Of a stretch of 64,000 nucleotides of DNA, positions 8,435-16,378 are shown piece after piece. The notes below the pieces were generated by a model. The model was not told the origin of the DNA and did not search any database. It saw only the letters and a list, made by a program, of their open reading frames with translations. The stretch is from a virus. The stretch is taken from positions 41,275 to 105,274 of IMG/VR virus record IMGVR_UViG_3300001450_010303; one strand, 5' to 3'. The position numbers were made by a program, and so were the translations under genes. Every line of letters begins with the position of its first letter. The stretch's first letter is position 1.

Positions 8435-9210
8435 TGCATTACGACCTATCAATTTGCTTACCTGCCCACAGAACACATCTATGGAAAAGGTTATATGATA
8501 CTGCAGCTGAAGCTGTTGGCCCAAATCATACTTGGGAAATGATCTTAGTTGGCCCCAATGAACCACCAGAAGAGCTAGCTAAGAAGAATAACTTTAAATT
8601 TTTTAAAGATTACGGTACTCCATCTCGTTGCGCTCAAATAGCAACAACTTTAGCTGAAGGAGAACTAATGATGTGGGGCTCGGATGATGGATATTTTCTT
8701 AAGGATTCAATTGGTGAATGTATTGAAATACATAAAAATCTACCATTTAAGGATGCGATAATTATAAAATATGCAGAAGGTCGTGATATTAGCGGAAAAT
8801 GTCCCGAAGATAGCTATTGGACTGCTTGGACTCACCCGGACTTACGTTTGCCAGGAGTTCCAAAAGACTATAAAATAACTCTTTTAGCAATGTATAAATT
8901 AGAATATTTTAGAGAATTAGGTGGCTGGGATTGTAGGTTTGAACATTTAAATATGAATACACATGATTTATCCTTCAGGGCTCAGCGAAATGGAAGTAAA
9001 ATACACTTCTCTCCAAACCTCGTCCTAACATGTGATTGGAACCCAAATGAGGGCGACCATATACCAGTACAACAAGCTTATCATGCCAATGACGCACCCC
9101 TGTTTAGGAATATGTATATGCAAGATCAATCGGAAAGAATCAAAATTGATTACTTTAATTGGGCTAAAAGCCCACCGGTTTGGAAAAGAAGATTCGGAGA
9201 AGAAAAATGA
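8434..9210 (+). CDS. GT-A glycosyltransferase, paralogue 3 of 3
   Basis: 258 residues. ATG 8434 overlaps the preceding TAA by 1 nt; the in-frame ATG at 8413 is inside the previous gene and adds seven residues that the paralogues lack. Landmarks are YDLSICLPAHRTHLW, FKDYGTPSRCAQIA, GSDDGYFL at the DxD position, ELGGWDCRFEHLNMNTHD and SPPVWKRRFG. It is most like paralogue 1 (shared GVPKDYKI/GIPKDYKI block). Acceptor and donor are unknown. Confidence 0.82.
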   Translation: MHYDLSICLPAHRTHLWKRLYDTAAEAVGPNHTWEMILVGPNEPPEELAKKNNFKFFKDYGTPSRCAQIATTLAEGELMMWGSDDGYFLKDSIGECIEIHKNLPFKDAIIIKYAEGRDISGKCPEDSYWTAWTHPDLRLPGVPKDYKITLLAMYKLEYFRELGGWDCRFEHLNMNTHDLSFRAQRNGSKIHFSPNLVLTCDWNPNEGDHIPVQQAYHANDAPLFRNMYMQDQSERIKIDYFNWAKSPPVWKRRFGEEK

Positions 9211-10136
9211 AAACCATCTTAGTAACAGGTGGCCGCGGCCTAGTAGGATCTGCTATCCGCAGCATCAGCACCTTATATCCACAATATAACTTTGTCTTTT
9301 CAGGACACAAAGAACACGATCTGACTGTTGAAGAAGACGTAAAGAGATTATTTGAAGAGGTTAAACCAGCTTTCGTAATCCATGCGGCGGCGCGCGTTGG
9401 AGGAATAGGGAGAAACTTAAACTCCCCAGCGCAACAATATTACAGCAACATTTTAATGAATGCGTTTGTAATACACCACGCTCAGTTAAATGGAGTAGAG
9501 AAATTATTAGCATTCTCATCAGTGTGTGCTTTCCCAGCCGGCTCCAAAAACATTCACGAAGACATCCTACACGATGGAGAGCCATATCCTGCTCATTACT
9601 CTTACGCGTATTCCAAGAGAATGGTAGATGTCCAGATCCAGGCATATAAACAACAACACAAAGTTAATTATTGTTCTGTGATCCCGGGAAACATCTTTGG
9701 TGAGAATGATAACTTTAATTTAGAAGATGGCCACGTAGTTCCATCATTGGTGCGAAAGTGTTTTCACGCAAAACAGACAAATACTCCACTGCAAGTATGG
9801 GGTGATGGAACACCATATCGCGAGTTCTTATATGCTAAAGATGTTGCAAAAGCTTGTATAGAATTAATAGAAAAACCAGGCGAACTTCCGCTGAGAGTCA
9901 TTGTCTCCGGACAAGAAGAAACACAGATTAAAGACCTAGTGAAATTAGTTTGCGATGCCACAGGTTATCATGATGTTGAGTGGCTAACAGATAAGCCTAA
10001 CGGACAGATGCGCCGACCAACAAACAAAGATGTTTTTAATAAAGCACTTCCAGATTTCGAATATACAGATTTAGAGACCGCTATGAAAAACACCGTAAAT
10101 TGGTTCGAGGAGAACTACCCAAACGTGAGACTATGA
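9207..10136 (+). CDS. GDP-L-fucose synthase / GDP-L-colitose synthase (Fcl/ColC family)
   Basis: 309 residues from ATG 9207, ATGA overlap upstream. The motifs follow E. coli GDP-fucose synthase closely: VTGGRGLVGSAI, HAAARVGGIGRN, Y133/K137 in YAYSK, GNIFGENDNF, GHVVPSLVRK and WGDGTPYREFLYAKDVA. The two epimerase acid/base residues of the family are present as C107 (SSVCAFP) and H176 (GHVVP). Fcl epimerises C3/C5 and reduces C4 of GDP-4-keto-6-deoxymannose; ColC does C5 epimerisation and C4 reduction on the 3-deoxy analogue. The ColD-like gene two positions downstream of gmd makes the ColC role attractive, but motifs alone cannot separate the two. It precedes gmd with a 4-nt overlap. Confidence 0.88.
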   Translation: MKTILVTGGRGLVGSAIRSISTLYPQYNFVFSGHKEHDLTVEEDVKRLFEEVKPAFVIHAAARVGGIGRNLNSPAQQYYSNILMNAFVIHHAQLNGVEKLLAFSSVCAFPAGSKNIHEDILHDGEPYPAHYSYAYSKRMVDVQIQAYKQQHKVNYCSVIPGNIFGENDNFNLEDGHVVPSLVRKCFHAKQTNTPLQVWGDGTPYREFLYAKDVAKACIELIEKPGELPLRVIVSGQEETQIKDLVKLVCDATGYHDVEWLTDKPNGQMRRPTNKDVFNKALPDFEYTDLETAMKNTVNWFEENYPNVRL

Positions 10137-11104
10137 AAAAAGCTTTAATTACAGGAATAAATGGCCAAGATGGCTCATACCTAGCAGAGCTTCTTTTAGA
10201 GAAGGGATATGATGTGCATGGGATCGTTAGAAGGAACTCAATACCAGAGAATCAAACAGCCAGGATCCAACACATATATGAAGATATCAAAAATAATTTA
10301 TATCATGCTGATGTGTGCGATATGTCTTCATTATTATCTATAATTAATAAAACAAAGCCTGATGAAATTTATAACTTAGCAGCCCAAAGCCATGTTAGAA
10401 TTAGTTTTGATCAGCCAAGCTATACCCTCGATACAATTGGTACCGGAACACTTAATTTATTAGAGGTTATACGCTTGGTCAGTCCGGATACTAAACTATA
10501 TCAGGCCTCAAGCTCAGAGATGTTCGGAAATTCCATAGATCCGGACGGATTTCAACGTGAATCAACACCAATGAATCCGGTAAGTCCATATGCTTGCGCC
10601 AAACAGTTAGCCTATAACCTCGTAAGGTGTTATAGAGATTCATATAATTTATATGCATCAAACGGCATTTTATTTAATCATGAATCACCCCGCCGCGGCG
10701 GCAACTTTGTAACCAACAAAATAGTGATTGGGGCTGTAAAGATAAAAAAGGGATTGCAAGATAAATTGGCGTTAGGAAATTTAGACTCCACAAGAGATTG
10801 GGGACATGCGAAAGATTACGTTAAAATAATGTGGCAGATTATGCAGCTGGAGCATCCCAGTGATTATGTGTGTGCAACAGGAAAATCTCATTCAGTCAGA
10901 GAATTTGTAGATCTTACTTTTAGTAAGTTAGATCTGGATTATAAGGACTATGTTATCCAAGATCCTCGATTTTTCCGCCCTAACGAATTGCATGACCTGA
11001 AAGGAGACACCGCTAAACTAAAAGAAGCAATAGACTTAAAATTTACATATACATTTGATATAATGATAGATGAGATGATTGATTATTGGATGGAGAAACT
11101 ATAA
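10133..11104 (+). CDS. gmd: GDP-mannose 4,6-dehydratase
   Basis: 323 residues, ATGA overlap with the Fcl-like gene. GINGQDGSYLAELLL at the N-terminus, GIVRR, the LAAQSHVRISFDQP block, catalytic Y153/K157 in YACAK and FNHESPRRGGNFVTNKI are diagnostic for Gmd. It converts GDP-D-mannose to GDP-4-keto-6-deoxy-D-mannose with bound NADP, the branch point to GDP-fucose, perosamine, rhamnose and colitose. The length is slightly below the bacterial norm of about 350-370. GDP-mannose must come from the host or from genes outside the window. The short helical end (IDEMIDYWMEKL) is family-like. Confidence 0.93.
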   Translation: MKKALITGINGQDGSYLAELLLEKGYDVHGIVRRNSIPENQTARIQHIYEDIKNNLYHADVCDMSSLLSIINKTKPDEIYNLAAQSHVRISFDQPSYTLDTIGTGTLNLLEVIRLVSPDTKLYQASSSEMFGNSIDPDGFQRESTPMNPVSPYACAKQLAYNLVRCYRDSYNLYASNGILFNHESPRRGGNFVTNKIVIGAVKIKKGLQDKLALGNLDSTRDWGHAKDYVKIMWQIMQLEHPSDYVCATGKSHSVREFVDLTFSKLDLDYKDYVIQDPRFFRPNELHDLKGDTAKLKEAIDLKFTYTFDIMIDEMIDYWMEKL

Positions 11105-11656
11105 ATGGTTAAATTAAACCTTGGTTGTGGAGATAGAAAAATCCATGGGTTTATAAATGTTGATGCACGCGAAGATGTTTCACCTGATGTAATATGCGAT
11201 GTGACTAAAATACATGAAAAATTCAGAGATGCAGACATTATATATGCATGCCACGTATTAGAACACTTCCCAACAAAACCATTTACATTCCAAAAAATCA
11301 CATGGGAAGAAGTGCTGCTTAGTTGGTTTCTGGCTTTGAAGCCTGGTGGAAAACTCAGGGTTTCAGTCCCTGATATTCGGGCTGCTTGTGAATATTATTT
11401 ACGAACTAATGATTTTGAGAGCGTAAGAGCGTTTTTTTATGGAGGACAAAAATATGATTTTGATTTTCATTATCATGGGTGGTCTGAAGAAACACTTACA
11501 AAGGCACTCAAGAAAATTGGTTTTACGAAAGTAGAAATATATGATTGGAAGACAACTGAGCACTTTTATATTGATGATTATAGCCAAGCATATTTGCCAC
11601 ATATGGATAAAACAAATGGCAAGCTGATGAGCTTAAACATAGAAGCAACAAAATAA
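11105..11656 (+). CDS. Class I SAM-dependent methyltransferase
   Basis: 183 residues starting at the ATG right after the gmd stop. KLNLGCGDRKIHGFINVD (residues 3-20) contains SAM motif I and the acidic residue closing strand beta2; CDVTKIHEKF and ACHVLEHFPTKP follow as motifs II/III, then LKPGGKLRVSVPD. This is the small predicted methyltransferase type often found in polysaccharide clusters. O-methylation of a sugar is likely from context but is not shown by the sequence. Confidence 0.85.
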   Translation: MVKLNLGCGDRKIHGFINVDAREDVSPDVICDVTKIHEKFRDADIIYACHVLEHFPTKPFTFQKITWEEVLLSWFLALKPGGKLRVSVPDIRAACEYYLRTNDFESVRAFFYGGQKYDFDFHYHGWSEETLTKALKKIGFTKVEIYDWKTTEHFYIDDYSQAYLPHMDKTNGKLMSLNIEATK

Positions 11657-11666
11657 GGAAATTAAA

Positions 11667-12830
11667 ATGGACATTACTTACCCGCTAGCAAAAGAGACTA
11701 TCAATGATGAAGATATCAATGCACTTTGTGATTGGTTGAAGGGTTACCCTCGCCTGACCAAAGGTGATCTTACATGGAAAGTAGAAGAGGACTGGGCGAA
11801 ATACATAGGAACCTCCTATTCTGTTTTTAATAATTCAGGATCGTCCGCCAATCTACTCATGGTCGCCGCGGCAATACAGTGCGGCCGTATCGCGAACAAA
11901 AAGATTGTAATTCCCTCAGTCGGCTGGGTTACTACGGTCGCACCAGCAATGCAACTTGGTTTAGAACCAATAATGTGTGGTGCCGATCCAGAGACATATG
12001 GTATGGATTTAGACCAACTTGAGACAATATGCGAAGAGCATAACCCTGACGCCGTGATGTTCGTCCAAGTATTGGGAATACCACACCATAAAGAGCGCCT
12101 GCTGGCTCTCAAAGAAAGATATGGATTCACCCTCTTAGAAGACGCATGCGCCGCTCTGGGAGCATCCTACAACGATGGAGCGATGGTAGGAACTATAGGA
12201 GACATGTCGACATTCTCATTCTATTTTGGCCACCAGTTATCAACCATCGAAGGTGGAATGGTTAATACTAATGACAAAGAACTATATGATATGTTATTGA
12301 TGCTCCGGAGCCATGGCTGGGCAAAAGATTTAGACGAAGAAACGCGCAATAAAATGATGACTGACCATGGTGTTGATGACTTCCACTCCCCATTTACCTT
12401 TTTTATCCCAGGATATAATCTGAGATCCACCGATCTTCAAGCATTTTTAGGAATAAGACAAATTGAAAAGGCTGAATGGGCGGCAACAAACCGAAATACG
12501 AACCATAAACTATATGCAGAAAAACTAGAAGGGGTGGTAGAATTTCAAAGATGGGGTGAAAATAATCCTGTTTCTATCTCTTTCGGAGCCCTCGCAAGAA
12601 GCACGGTACAAAGGAAAGAAATAGTAGATAGATTGGTAGAGAATGGTATAGAAACAAGGATCTTCAGCGCTGGAAACCTTGGCCGCCACCCATTTTGGAC
12701 TGATAAATACCCAGTTTTTAAAGATAGGGTGAGTGATAAAATACACGCGTGTGGATTCTTTTTGCCTAACTATCCTGAACTAACTGAAAAAGAAATTGAC
12801 TTTATTTGTAATGTTGTTAAAGGAGTTTAG
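11667..12830 (+). CDS. colD: ColD-like GDP-4-keto-6-deoxymannose 3-dehydratase (DegT/DnrJ/EryC1/StrS family)
   Basis: 387 residues with GGAAATTAAA ahead of ATG 11667. It is a fold-type I PLP enzyme of the DegT family: NNSGSSANLL, PSVGWVTTVAPAMQ, LLEDACAALGASY and FSFYFGHQLSTIEGGMV. The lysine that forms the PLP Schiff base in sugar aminotransferases is replaced by H189 (FYFGHQ). His at this position defines ColD (His188 in E. coli, about 388 residues) and the Fe-S-containing RfbH; the short length and lack of a Cys cluster favour ColD. ColD uses glutamate and PMP to remove the C3 hydroxyl of GDP-4-keto-6-deoxymannose. With Gmd and the Fcl/ColC homologue beside it, GDP-L-colitose is the best-supported product. 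Confidence 0.85.
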   Translation: MDITYPLAKETINDEDINALCDWLKGYPRLTKGDLTWKVEEDWAKYIGTSYSVFNNSGSSANLLMVAAAIQCGRIANKKIVIPSVGWVTTVAPAMQLGLEPIMCGADPETYGMDLDQLETICEEHNPDAVMFVQVLGIPHHKERLLALKERYGFTLLEDACAALGASYNDGAMVGTIGDMSTFSFYFGHQLSTIEGGMVNTNDKELYDMLLMLRSHGWAKDLDEETRNKMMTDHGVDDFHSPFTFFIPGYNLRSTDLQAFLGIRQIEKAEWAATNRNTNHKLYAEKLEGVVEFQRWGENNPVSISFGALARSTVQRKEIVDRLVENGIETRIFSAGNLGRHPFWTDKYPVFKDRVSDKIHACGFFLPNYPELTEKEIDFICNVVKGV

Positions 12831-13567
12831 TGCGTATCTTGGTCATAGGAGAGAGTTGTAAAGACATTTACCAATATGGTGATTGTGTAAGACTGTGCCC
12901 CGAGGCGCCAGTCCCTGTTTTTAGAAGCGGAAATCTAAAGACTGAGAACCCAGGAATGGCGAAAAATGTTTGGCGGAACATAAAATCTTTAGTAGATTTT
13001 GATGTCGATATAGAGACTAATAAAAACTGGCTTAGTATCACTAAGACTAGATGCGTCGATAATAGAACAAATTATATCATAGTCCGCATCGATGAAGGAG
13101 ATGATGGTTACTCTCGGTGTGATGTAAAAAGTATCGAGTACCATAAATACGATGTCATAGTTATATCGGATTACAATAAAGGATTTTTAACAGAGTCAGA
13201 TATCGAATATGTTTCCAATCAACACTCGACTACTTTTTTAGATACGAAAAAGATACTCGGAGAATGGTGTAAAAAAATCAAGTTTATTAAAATAAATGAA
13301 TTTGAATACGAGAGAACAAAGCACAAATTGACACCAGAACTAATCGAAAAGATGATAATAACTCTCGGACCCAATGGAGCAAGACACAAAGGTATTGGAT
13401 TTCCAGTACCAAAGGTAGAAATAAAAGACACTTCAGGCGCCGGCGATACGTTTGTTGCAGCATTAGCCTCGTCTTATGCGACAACAAAAGACATTTTTAA
13501 AGCAATTGAATTTGCAAATGAAAATGCTACTAAAGTTGTCCAGCGAAAGGGCGTAAGTACTATATGA
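12830..13567 (+). CDS. rfaE1: PfkB-type sugar kinase, HldE/RfaE kinase-domain-like
   Basis: 245 residues, GTG start overlapping the preceding TAG. The N-terminal VIGESCKDIYQYGDCVRLCPEAPVPVF pattern (CPEAPVPV in particular) is typical of heptose kinase domains of HldE, as is PGMAKNVWRN. DTSGAGDTFVAAL is the PfkB signature, with catalytic D206. HldE kinase domains have about 320 residues, so this is a reduced version. The known reaction is phosphorylation of D-glycero-D-manno-heptose 7-phosphate at C1; whether the substrate is heptose here is uncertain. The matching nucleotidyltransferase follows with a 4-nt overlap. Confidence 0.82.
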   Translation: MRILVIGESCKDIYQYGDCVRLCPEAPVPVFRSGNLKTENPGMAKNVWRNIKSLVDFDVDIETNKNWLSITKTRCVDNRTNYIIVRIDEGDDGYSRCDVKSIEYHKYDVIVISDYNKGFLTESDIEYVSNQHSTTFLDTKKILGEWCKKIKFIKINEFEYERTKHKLTPELIEKMIITLGPNGARHKGIGFPVPKVEIKDTSGAGDTFVAALASSYATTKDIFKAIEFANENATKVVQRKGVSTI

Positions 13568-13959
13568 CTAAAGCTGTCTGGACCAATGGATGTTTTGACA
13601 TATTACACCGCGGCCACATTGAAATGCTTCAATATGCTAAATCTTTGGGCGACTGTTTAATAGTTGGAATTGATTCAGATGCAAAAGTAAAGTCAGACAA
13701 GGGCGTAGAAAGGCCATATAACAATGAAATAGATAGAAAATTTATGTTGAAAGCAATAAAATTCGTTGATGAGGTGGTTATATTTGATTCGGCTATTAAG
13801 TTAGAAAACTTGATAGAAAACATAGCACCATATTACATGGTTATAGGATCTGATTGGAAAGGAAAAAAAGTTGTAGGACAACAACATTGCAAAGAGCTTA
13901 AATTTTTTGATAGAATCAGTAGCTATTCAACAACAAATATACTGGAGAATAATAGATGA
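13564..13959 (+). CDS. rfaE2: Cytidylyltransferase-fold nucleotidyltransferase, HldE C-domain-like
   Basis: 131 residues, ATGA overlap with the kinase. TNGCFDILHRGHIEML (residues 7-22) holds the HxGH nucleotide-binding motif (H15-H18); VGIDSDAKV and the basic ERPYNNEIDRKFML follow as in HldE domain II, and the C-terminal YSTTNIL carries the STT-like element. It would activate a sugar 1-phosphate with ATP (ADP-heptose synthesis in HldE) or another NTP. In most bacteria kinase and transferase are one HldE polypeptide; here they are two coupled genes. Confidence 0.87.
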   Translation: MTKAVWTNGCFDILHRGHIEMLQYAKSLGDCLIVGIDSDAKVKSDKGVERPYNNEIDRKFMLKAIKFVDEVVIFDSAIKLENLIENIAPYYMVIGSDWKGKKVVGQQHCKELKFFDRISSYSTTNILENNR

Positions 13960-14291
13960 CATATGTATTTGATATTGATGGCACCTTATGTATAAAAGAT
14001 GCGTCAGCGCCTTATAACGACGCTTCGCCCCTACCTCAGAGAATTAACATGGTGAATAATTTATATGATGCCGGCCATACTATAATAATGCAAACCGCCC
14101 GCGGAATGGGAAGACATAATAATAACCAACAACTTGCAGTACAACAATTTTACGCGCTAACGGCGGAACAACTTAAGGATTGGGGAGTTAAATATCACCT
14201 TTTATTTTTAGGAAAGCCGGCAGGAGATATTTATATAGATGATAAGGGGATTAAAGATGAAGACTTCTTTACCGATGATACACGTCAATAA
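13956..14291 (+). CDS. Small HAD-superfamily phosphatase, polysaccharide-cluster type
   Basis: 111 residues, ATGA overlap. FDIDGTLC holds the nucleophile D6 and acid/base D8; TARG is motif II, LGKPAGD supplies the motif III lysine and YIDDKGI is motif IV. All four HAD motifs fit in a cap-less domain. Such proteins accompany capsule and LPS sugar genes. In an HldE-type pathway a HAD phosphatase (GmhB) removes the 7-phosphate; this protein is much shorter than GmhB (about 190), so that assignment is only suggested by position. The last 35 nt overlap the next gene. Confidence 0.75.
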   Translation: MTYVFDIDGTLCIKDASAPYNDASPLPQRINMVNNLYDAGHTIIMQTARGMGRHNNNQQLAVQQFYALTAEQLKDWGVKYHLLFLGKPAGDIYIDDKGIKDEDFFTDDTRQ

Positions 14292-14616
14292 AGGCTGGGG
14301 CTGGGAACGATGGATTGTTAACAATGAGGAATATTGCGGAAAATTGTTATTCTTTAATAGTGGGAAAAAATGCTCATGGCATTACCACAAATTAAAAGAC
14401 GAAGTATTCTATCTACAATCTGGGAAAATGATGATATACTATTCAGATGAAGATGATTTATCTGAAGCGATACAACTGGAATTAAACCCAGGAGATAACT
14501 TTCATGTATATCGAGGGCTTAGGCATCAAATGCTAGCCATAGAAGATTCAGAATTATTTGAATTTTCAACACAACACTTTGATTCAGACAGCTATAGAAT
14601 TTTAAAAGGAGATTAA
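14257..14616 (+). CDS. Cupin-domain protein (possible sugar isomerase/epimerase)
   Basis: 119 residues from ATG 14257, with AGGGG at the right distance upstream; it overlaps the HAD gene by 35 nt. The segment GKKCSWHYHKLKDEVFYLQS, followed by G, fits cupin motif 1 (G-x5-HxH-x4-E-x6-G), and NPGDNFHVYRGLRHQML fits motif 2, so a metal-binding single-domain cupin is expected. WGWERWIVNNEEYCGKLL is like the C-terminal domain of mannose-6-phosphate isomerase/GDP-mannose pyrophosphorylase fusions. As last gene of the sugar operon it may isomerise or epimerise a sugar or sugar phosphate; the reaction cannot be set. Confidence 0.75.
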   Translation: MKTSLPMIHVNKGWGWERWIVNNEEYCGKLLFFNSGKKCSWHYHKLKDEVFYLQSGKMMIYYSDEDDLSEAIQLELNPGDNFHVYRGLRHQMLAIEDSELFEFSTQHFDSDSYRILKGD

Positions 14617-14617
14617 A

Positions 14618-14821
14618 ATGCAATTATCAAATCAAGCACTGGGAGCAGTAATGATGGCCTTACAGGAGTCATTATTAAACCAATTAGACATAGTACCAAT
14701 TCTTAGAGGATTCGAACTTGAAGAAACAACGGAAGGCCTAATTGTTAAAAATCCACCAACCGTCAGAGTTACAGATCAGAGCGAGATCACAAAAGAAGAC
14801 TTATTGAATAGAGTAAAGTAA
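14618..14821 (+). CDS. Small conserved phage protein of unknown function
   Basis: 67 residues with AAGGAG upstream. It starts MQLSNQALGAVMMALQESLL, then an acidic stretch (ELEETTEGLIVKNPPTVRV). I have the impression that proteins of this style sit near the late sigma gene in other T4-like marine phages, but I do not recognise a function. It follows the cupin by one base and leads into the small-gene block before the sigma factor. Confidence 0.65.
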   Translation: MQLSNQALGAVMMALQESLLNQLDIVPILRGFELEETTEGLIVKNPPTVRVTDQSEITKEDLLNRVK

Positions 14822-14823
14822 GC

Positions 14824-15078
14824 ATGCCTAGATATCACTATAAGTGTAATCTGTGTGAAAGTGAAGTAAGTGTGATCCATTGTTTTGATGATGTATATAC
14901 TGAATGTGAAAAATGTGAAAGTACAGGTTCAATGCACAAGATGATAACTCGTCCTAATATAAAAGTTAATAATAATGATTATTATTCTAACAAGGTTGGC
15001 AATTTAACAAAAGAATATATTGAAATTAATAGAGAAATATTAAAGCAACAAAAGAGCGAGACAAATGAGTCGACTTGA
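14824..15078 (+). CDS. FmdB-like zinc-ribbon protein
   Basis: 84 residues. MPRYHYKCNLC opens an FmdB-type zinc ribbon with C8/C11 and C28/C31 as two CxxC knuckles, and HKMITRPNIKV is the usual tail of that domain. The rest is Asn/Lys-rich and probably helical. FmdB-family proteins are small putative regulators or assembly factors; the phage role is unknown. The last 14 nt overlap the next gene. Confidence 0.75.
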   Translation: MPRYHYKCNLCESEVSVIHCFDDVYTECEKCESTGSMHKMITRPNIKVNNNDYYSNKVGNLTKEYIEINREILKQQKSETNEST

Positions 15079-15406
15079 AATAATAACATCTATACTTTTA
15101 GTTATATCAACAATATTTAGTGTCGGTATGCTTGTTTATACAAGGACAGTAATAGTAAAACTGTTGTCTGTATCAGAAGAATTAGGAGACTTGCAGGAGA
15201 TGATTAATATTTTCACCAACCACACTAGAGATGTTTATGAAATGGATATGTTTTACGGTGACGAAACACTTAAAGGGTTGCTTGAACATGCAATATCCCT
15301 GAACGAACATATGGCTACATTTGAATATATCTATAATTTAACAGAAGAAGCAGAAGAAAAGGAGACAGATGAAGCAGACAACAGAGCCGCTCAAGAAGAA
15401 GCGTAA
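15065..15406 (+). CDS. Small membrane-anchored phage protein of unknown function
   Basis: 113 residues. Residues 6-28 (IITSILLVISTIFSVGMLVY) form one clear N-terminal membrane helix, with the remainder predicted soluble and acidic, ending in a Glu-rich tail (EEAEEKETDEADN). Proteins of this build occur in T4-like phages, but I do not recognise a named function. It overlaps the sigma factor gene by 38 nt, so the two are probably co-translated. Confidence 0.6.
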   Translation: MSRLEIITSILLVISTIFSVGMLVYTRTVIVKLLSVSEELGDLQEMINIFTNHTRDVYEMDMFYGDETLKGLLEHAISLNEHMATFEYIYNLTEEAEEKETDEADNRAAQEEA

Positions 15407-16073
15407 GAAAAATTATTATTTCACCAAAGATCATGAAGACGCAATAGTACGATACTCAATTACTAATTGCAAAAAAGAAAGGACAGATTTATATGTAAAT
15501 TGGATCCAGCCGGCATTCAACGAAATGGTTGATAAAATTGTTTTTACGTATAAATTTACTAATTTGCCAAATATAGATTATCTTAGAGATGAATGCAAAA
15601 TTTGGTTAATGACAATTCTTGATAAATATGACCAATCAAAAGGCTCCAAGGCCTTTTCATATTTTAGTGTTATCACGAAGAATTGGTTTATTCATAAGGT
15701 TAAAAAACAACAAAAGCGCAACAGAAGAGAAATTGATTTTGGAACAATATCAAAGTCATATGAAGAACAATACTTATCTACCAACGAATCATATGTAACC
15801 GAGAGAGAAGAACAAGAATTTTGGGATCTCTTCTATAATGAGTTAAAATCATGGGACGCAGCCCAGATGAAAGATAATGATTTGAGGGTGTATAAAGCTA
15901 TAACCATACTTTTTGAGTCAAAAGAAGATATTGAAATTTTTAATAAGAAAGCTATTTATCTGTACCTGCGAGAAATTACTGGATTAAACACCAAGCAAGT
16001 GGTAAATTCACTAAAGAAATTTAGAAAGAAGTACTCTAATTTCAAGCAAGACTGGGAGAGCGGCGACTTATGA
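15369..16073 (+). CDS. gp55: Late-transcription sigma factor, T4 gp55-like
   Basis: 234 residues (T4 gp55 has 185). The YDQSKGSKAFSYFSVITKNW segment, followed by FIHKVKK, is the reduced sigma region 2 of gp55-type factors; in the phage family it contacts the beta' coiled coil and the TATAAATA -10 element. A very basic N-terminus (KKKRKKNYYF) and a C-terminal helix bundle (NTKQVVNSLKKFRKKY) flank it. It should direct host RNA polymerase to late virion promoters with a sliding-clamp co-activator encoded elsewhere. The gene sits between the sugar operon and the virion block, on the same strand. Confidence 0.82.
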   Translation: MKQTTEPLKKKRKKNYYFTKDHEDAIVRYSITNCKKERTDLYVNWIQPAFNEMVDKIVFTYKFTNLPNIDYLRDECKIWLMTILDKYDQSKGSKAFSYFSVITKNWFIHKVKKQQKRNRREIDFGTISKSYEEQYLSTNESYVTEREEQEFWDLFYNELKSWDAAQMKDNDLRVYKAITILFESKEDIEIFNKKAIYLYLREITGLNTKQVVNSLKKFRKKYSNFKQDWESGDL

Positions 16074-16378
16074 AAAATAAAAGTATTGAGGACTTAGTGG
16101 ATGAAGCACTTACAAACATCCGTAGTGATAGAAAAATTACTAGGGAATTCCTTAATGATATTGCAAACACTTTGGCTAATGACACGGAACAATTAAAATA
16201 CCTAAGTCCGGTAGCAGCTAAACATATAGAAACGCTTCAAAGATCCAATGAGCAATTAGTTAAGATTATTAATATAAGACAGAAAAAGTCCGACGAAAGC
16301 ATAAGGTTTTCAGACGAAGACACAGCTAACTTGTTCGATATAATACAGGGTGGAGTAGATGAGCGAAACCCAGAATGA
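16070..16378 (+). CDS. Hypothetical phage protein
   Basis: 102 residues, ATGA overlap with the sigma gene and 4-nt overlap with the next. It is predicted to be all helical (SIEDLVDEALTNI, HIETLQRSNEQLVKI). No family recognised. It could be a small co-regulator or a virion-assembly factor, judged only from position. Confidence 0.55.
   Translation: MKNKSIEDLVDEALTNIRSDRKITREFLNDIANTLANDTEQLKYLSPVAAKHIETLQRSNEQLVKIINIRQKKSDESIRFSDEDTANLFDIIQGGVDERNPE

Noticed and set aside
1-14616. Host chromosome segment next to a prophage
   Set aside because: The sugar genes share strand, overlap style and composition with the phage genes, and there is no integrase, tRNA or att-like repeat at the junction near 14617.
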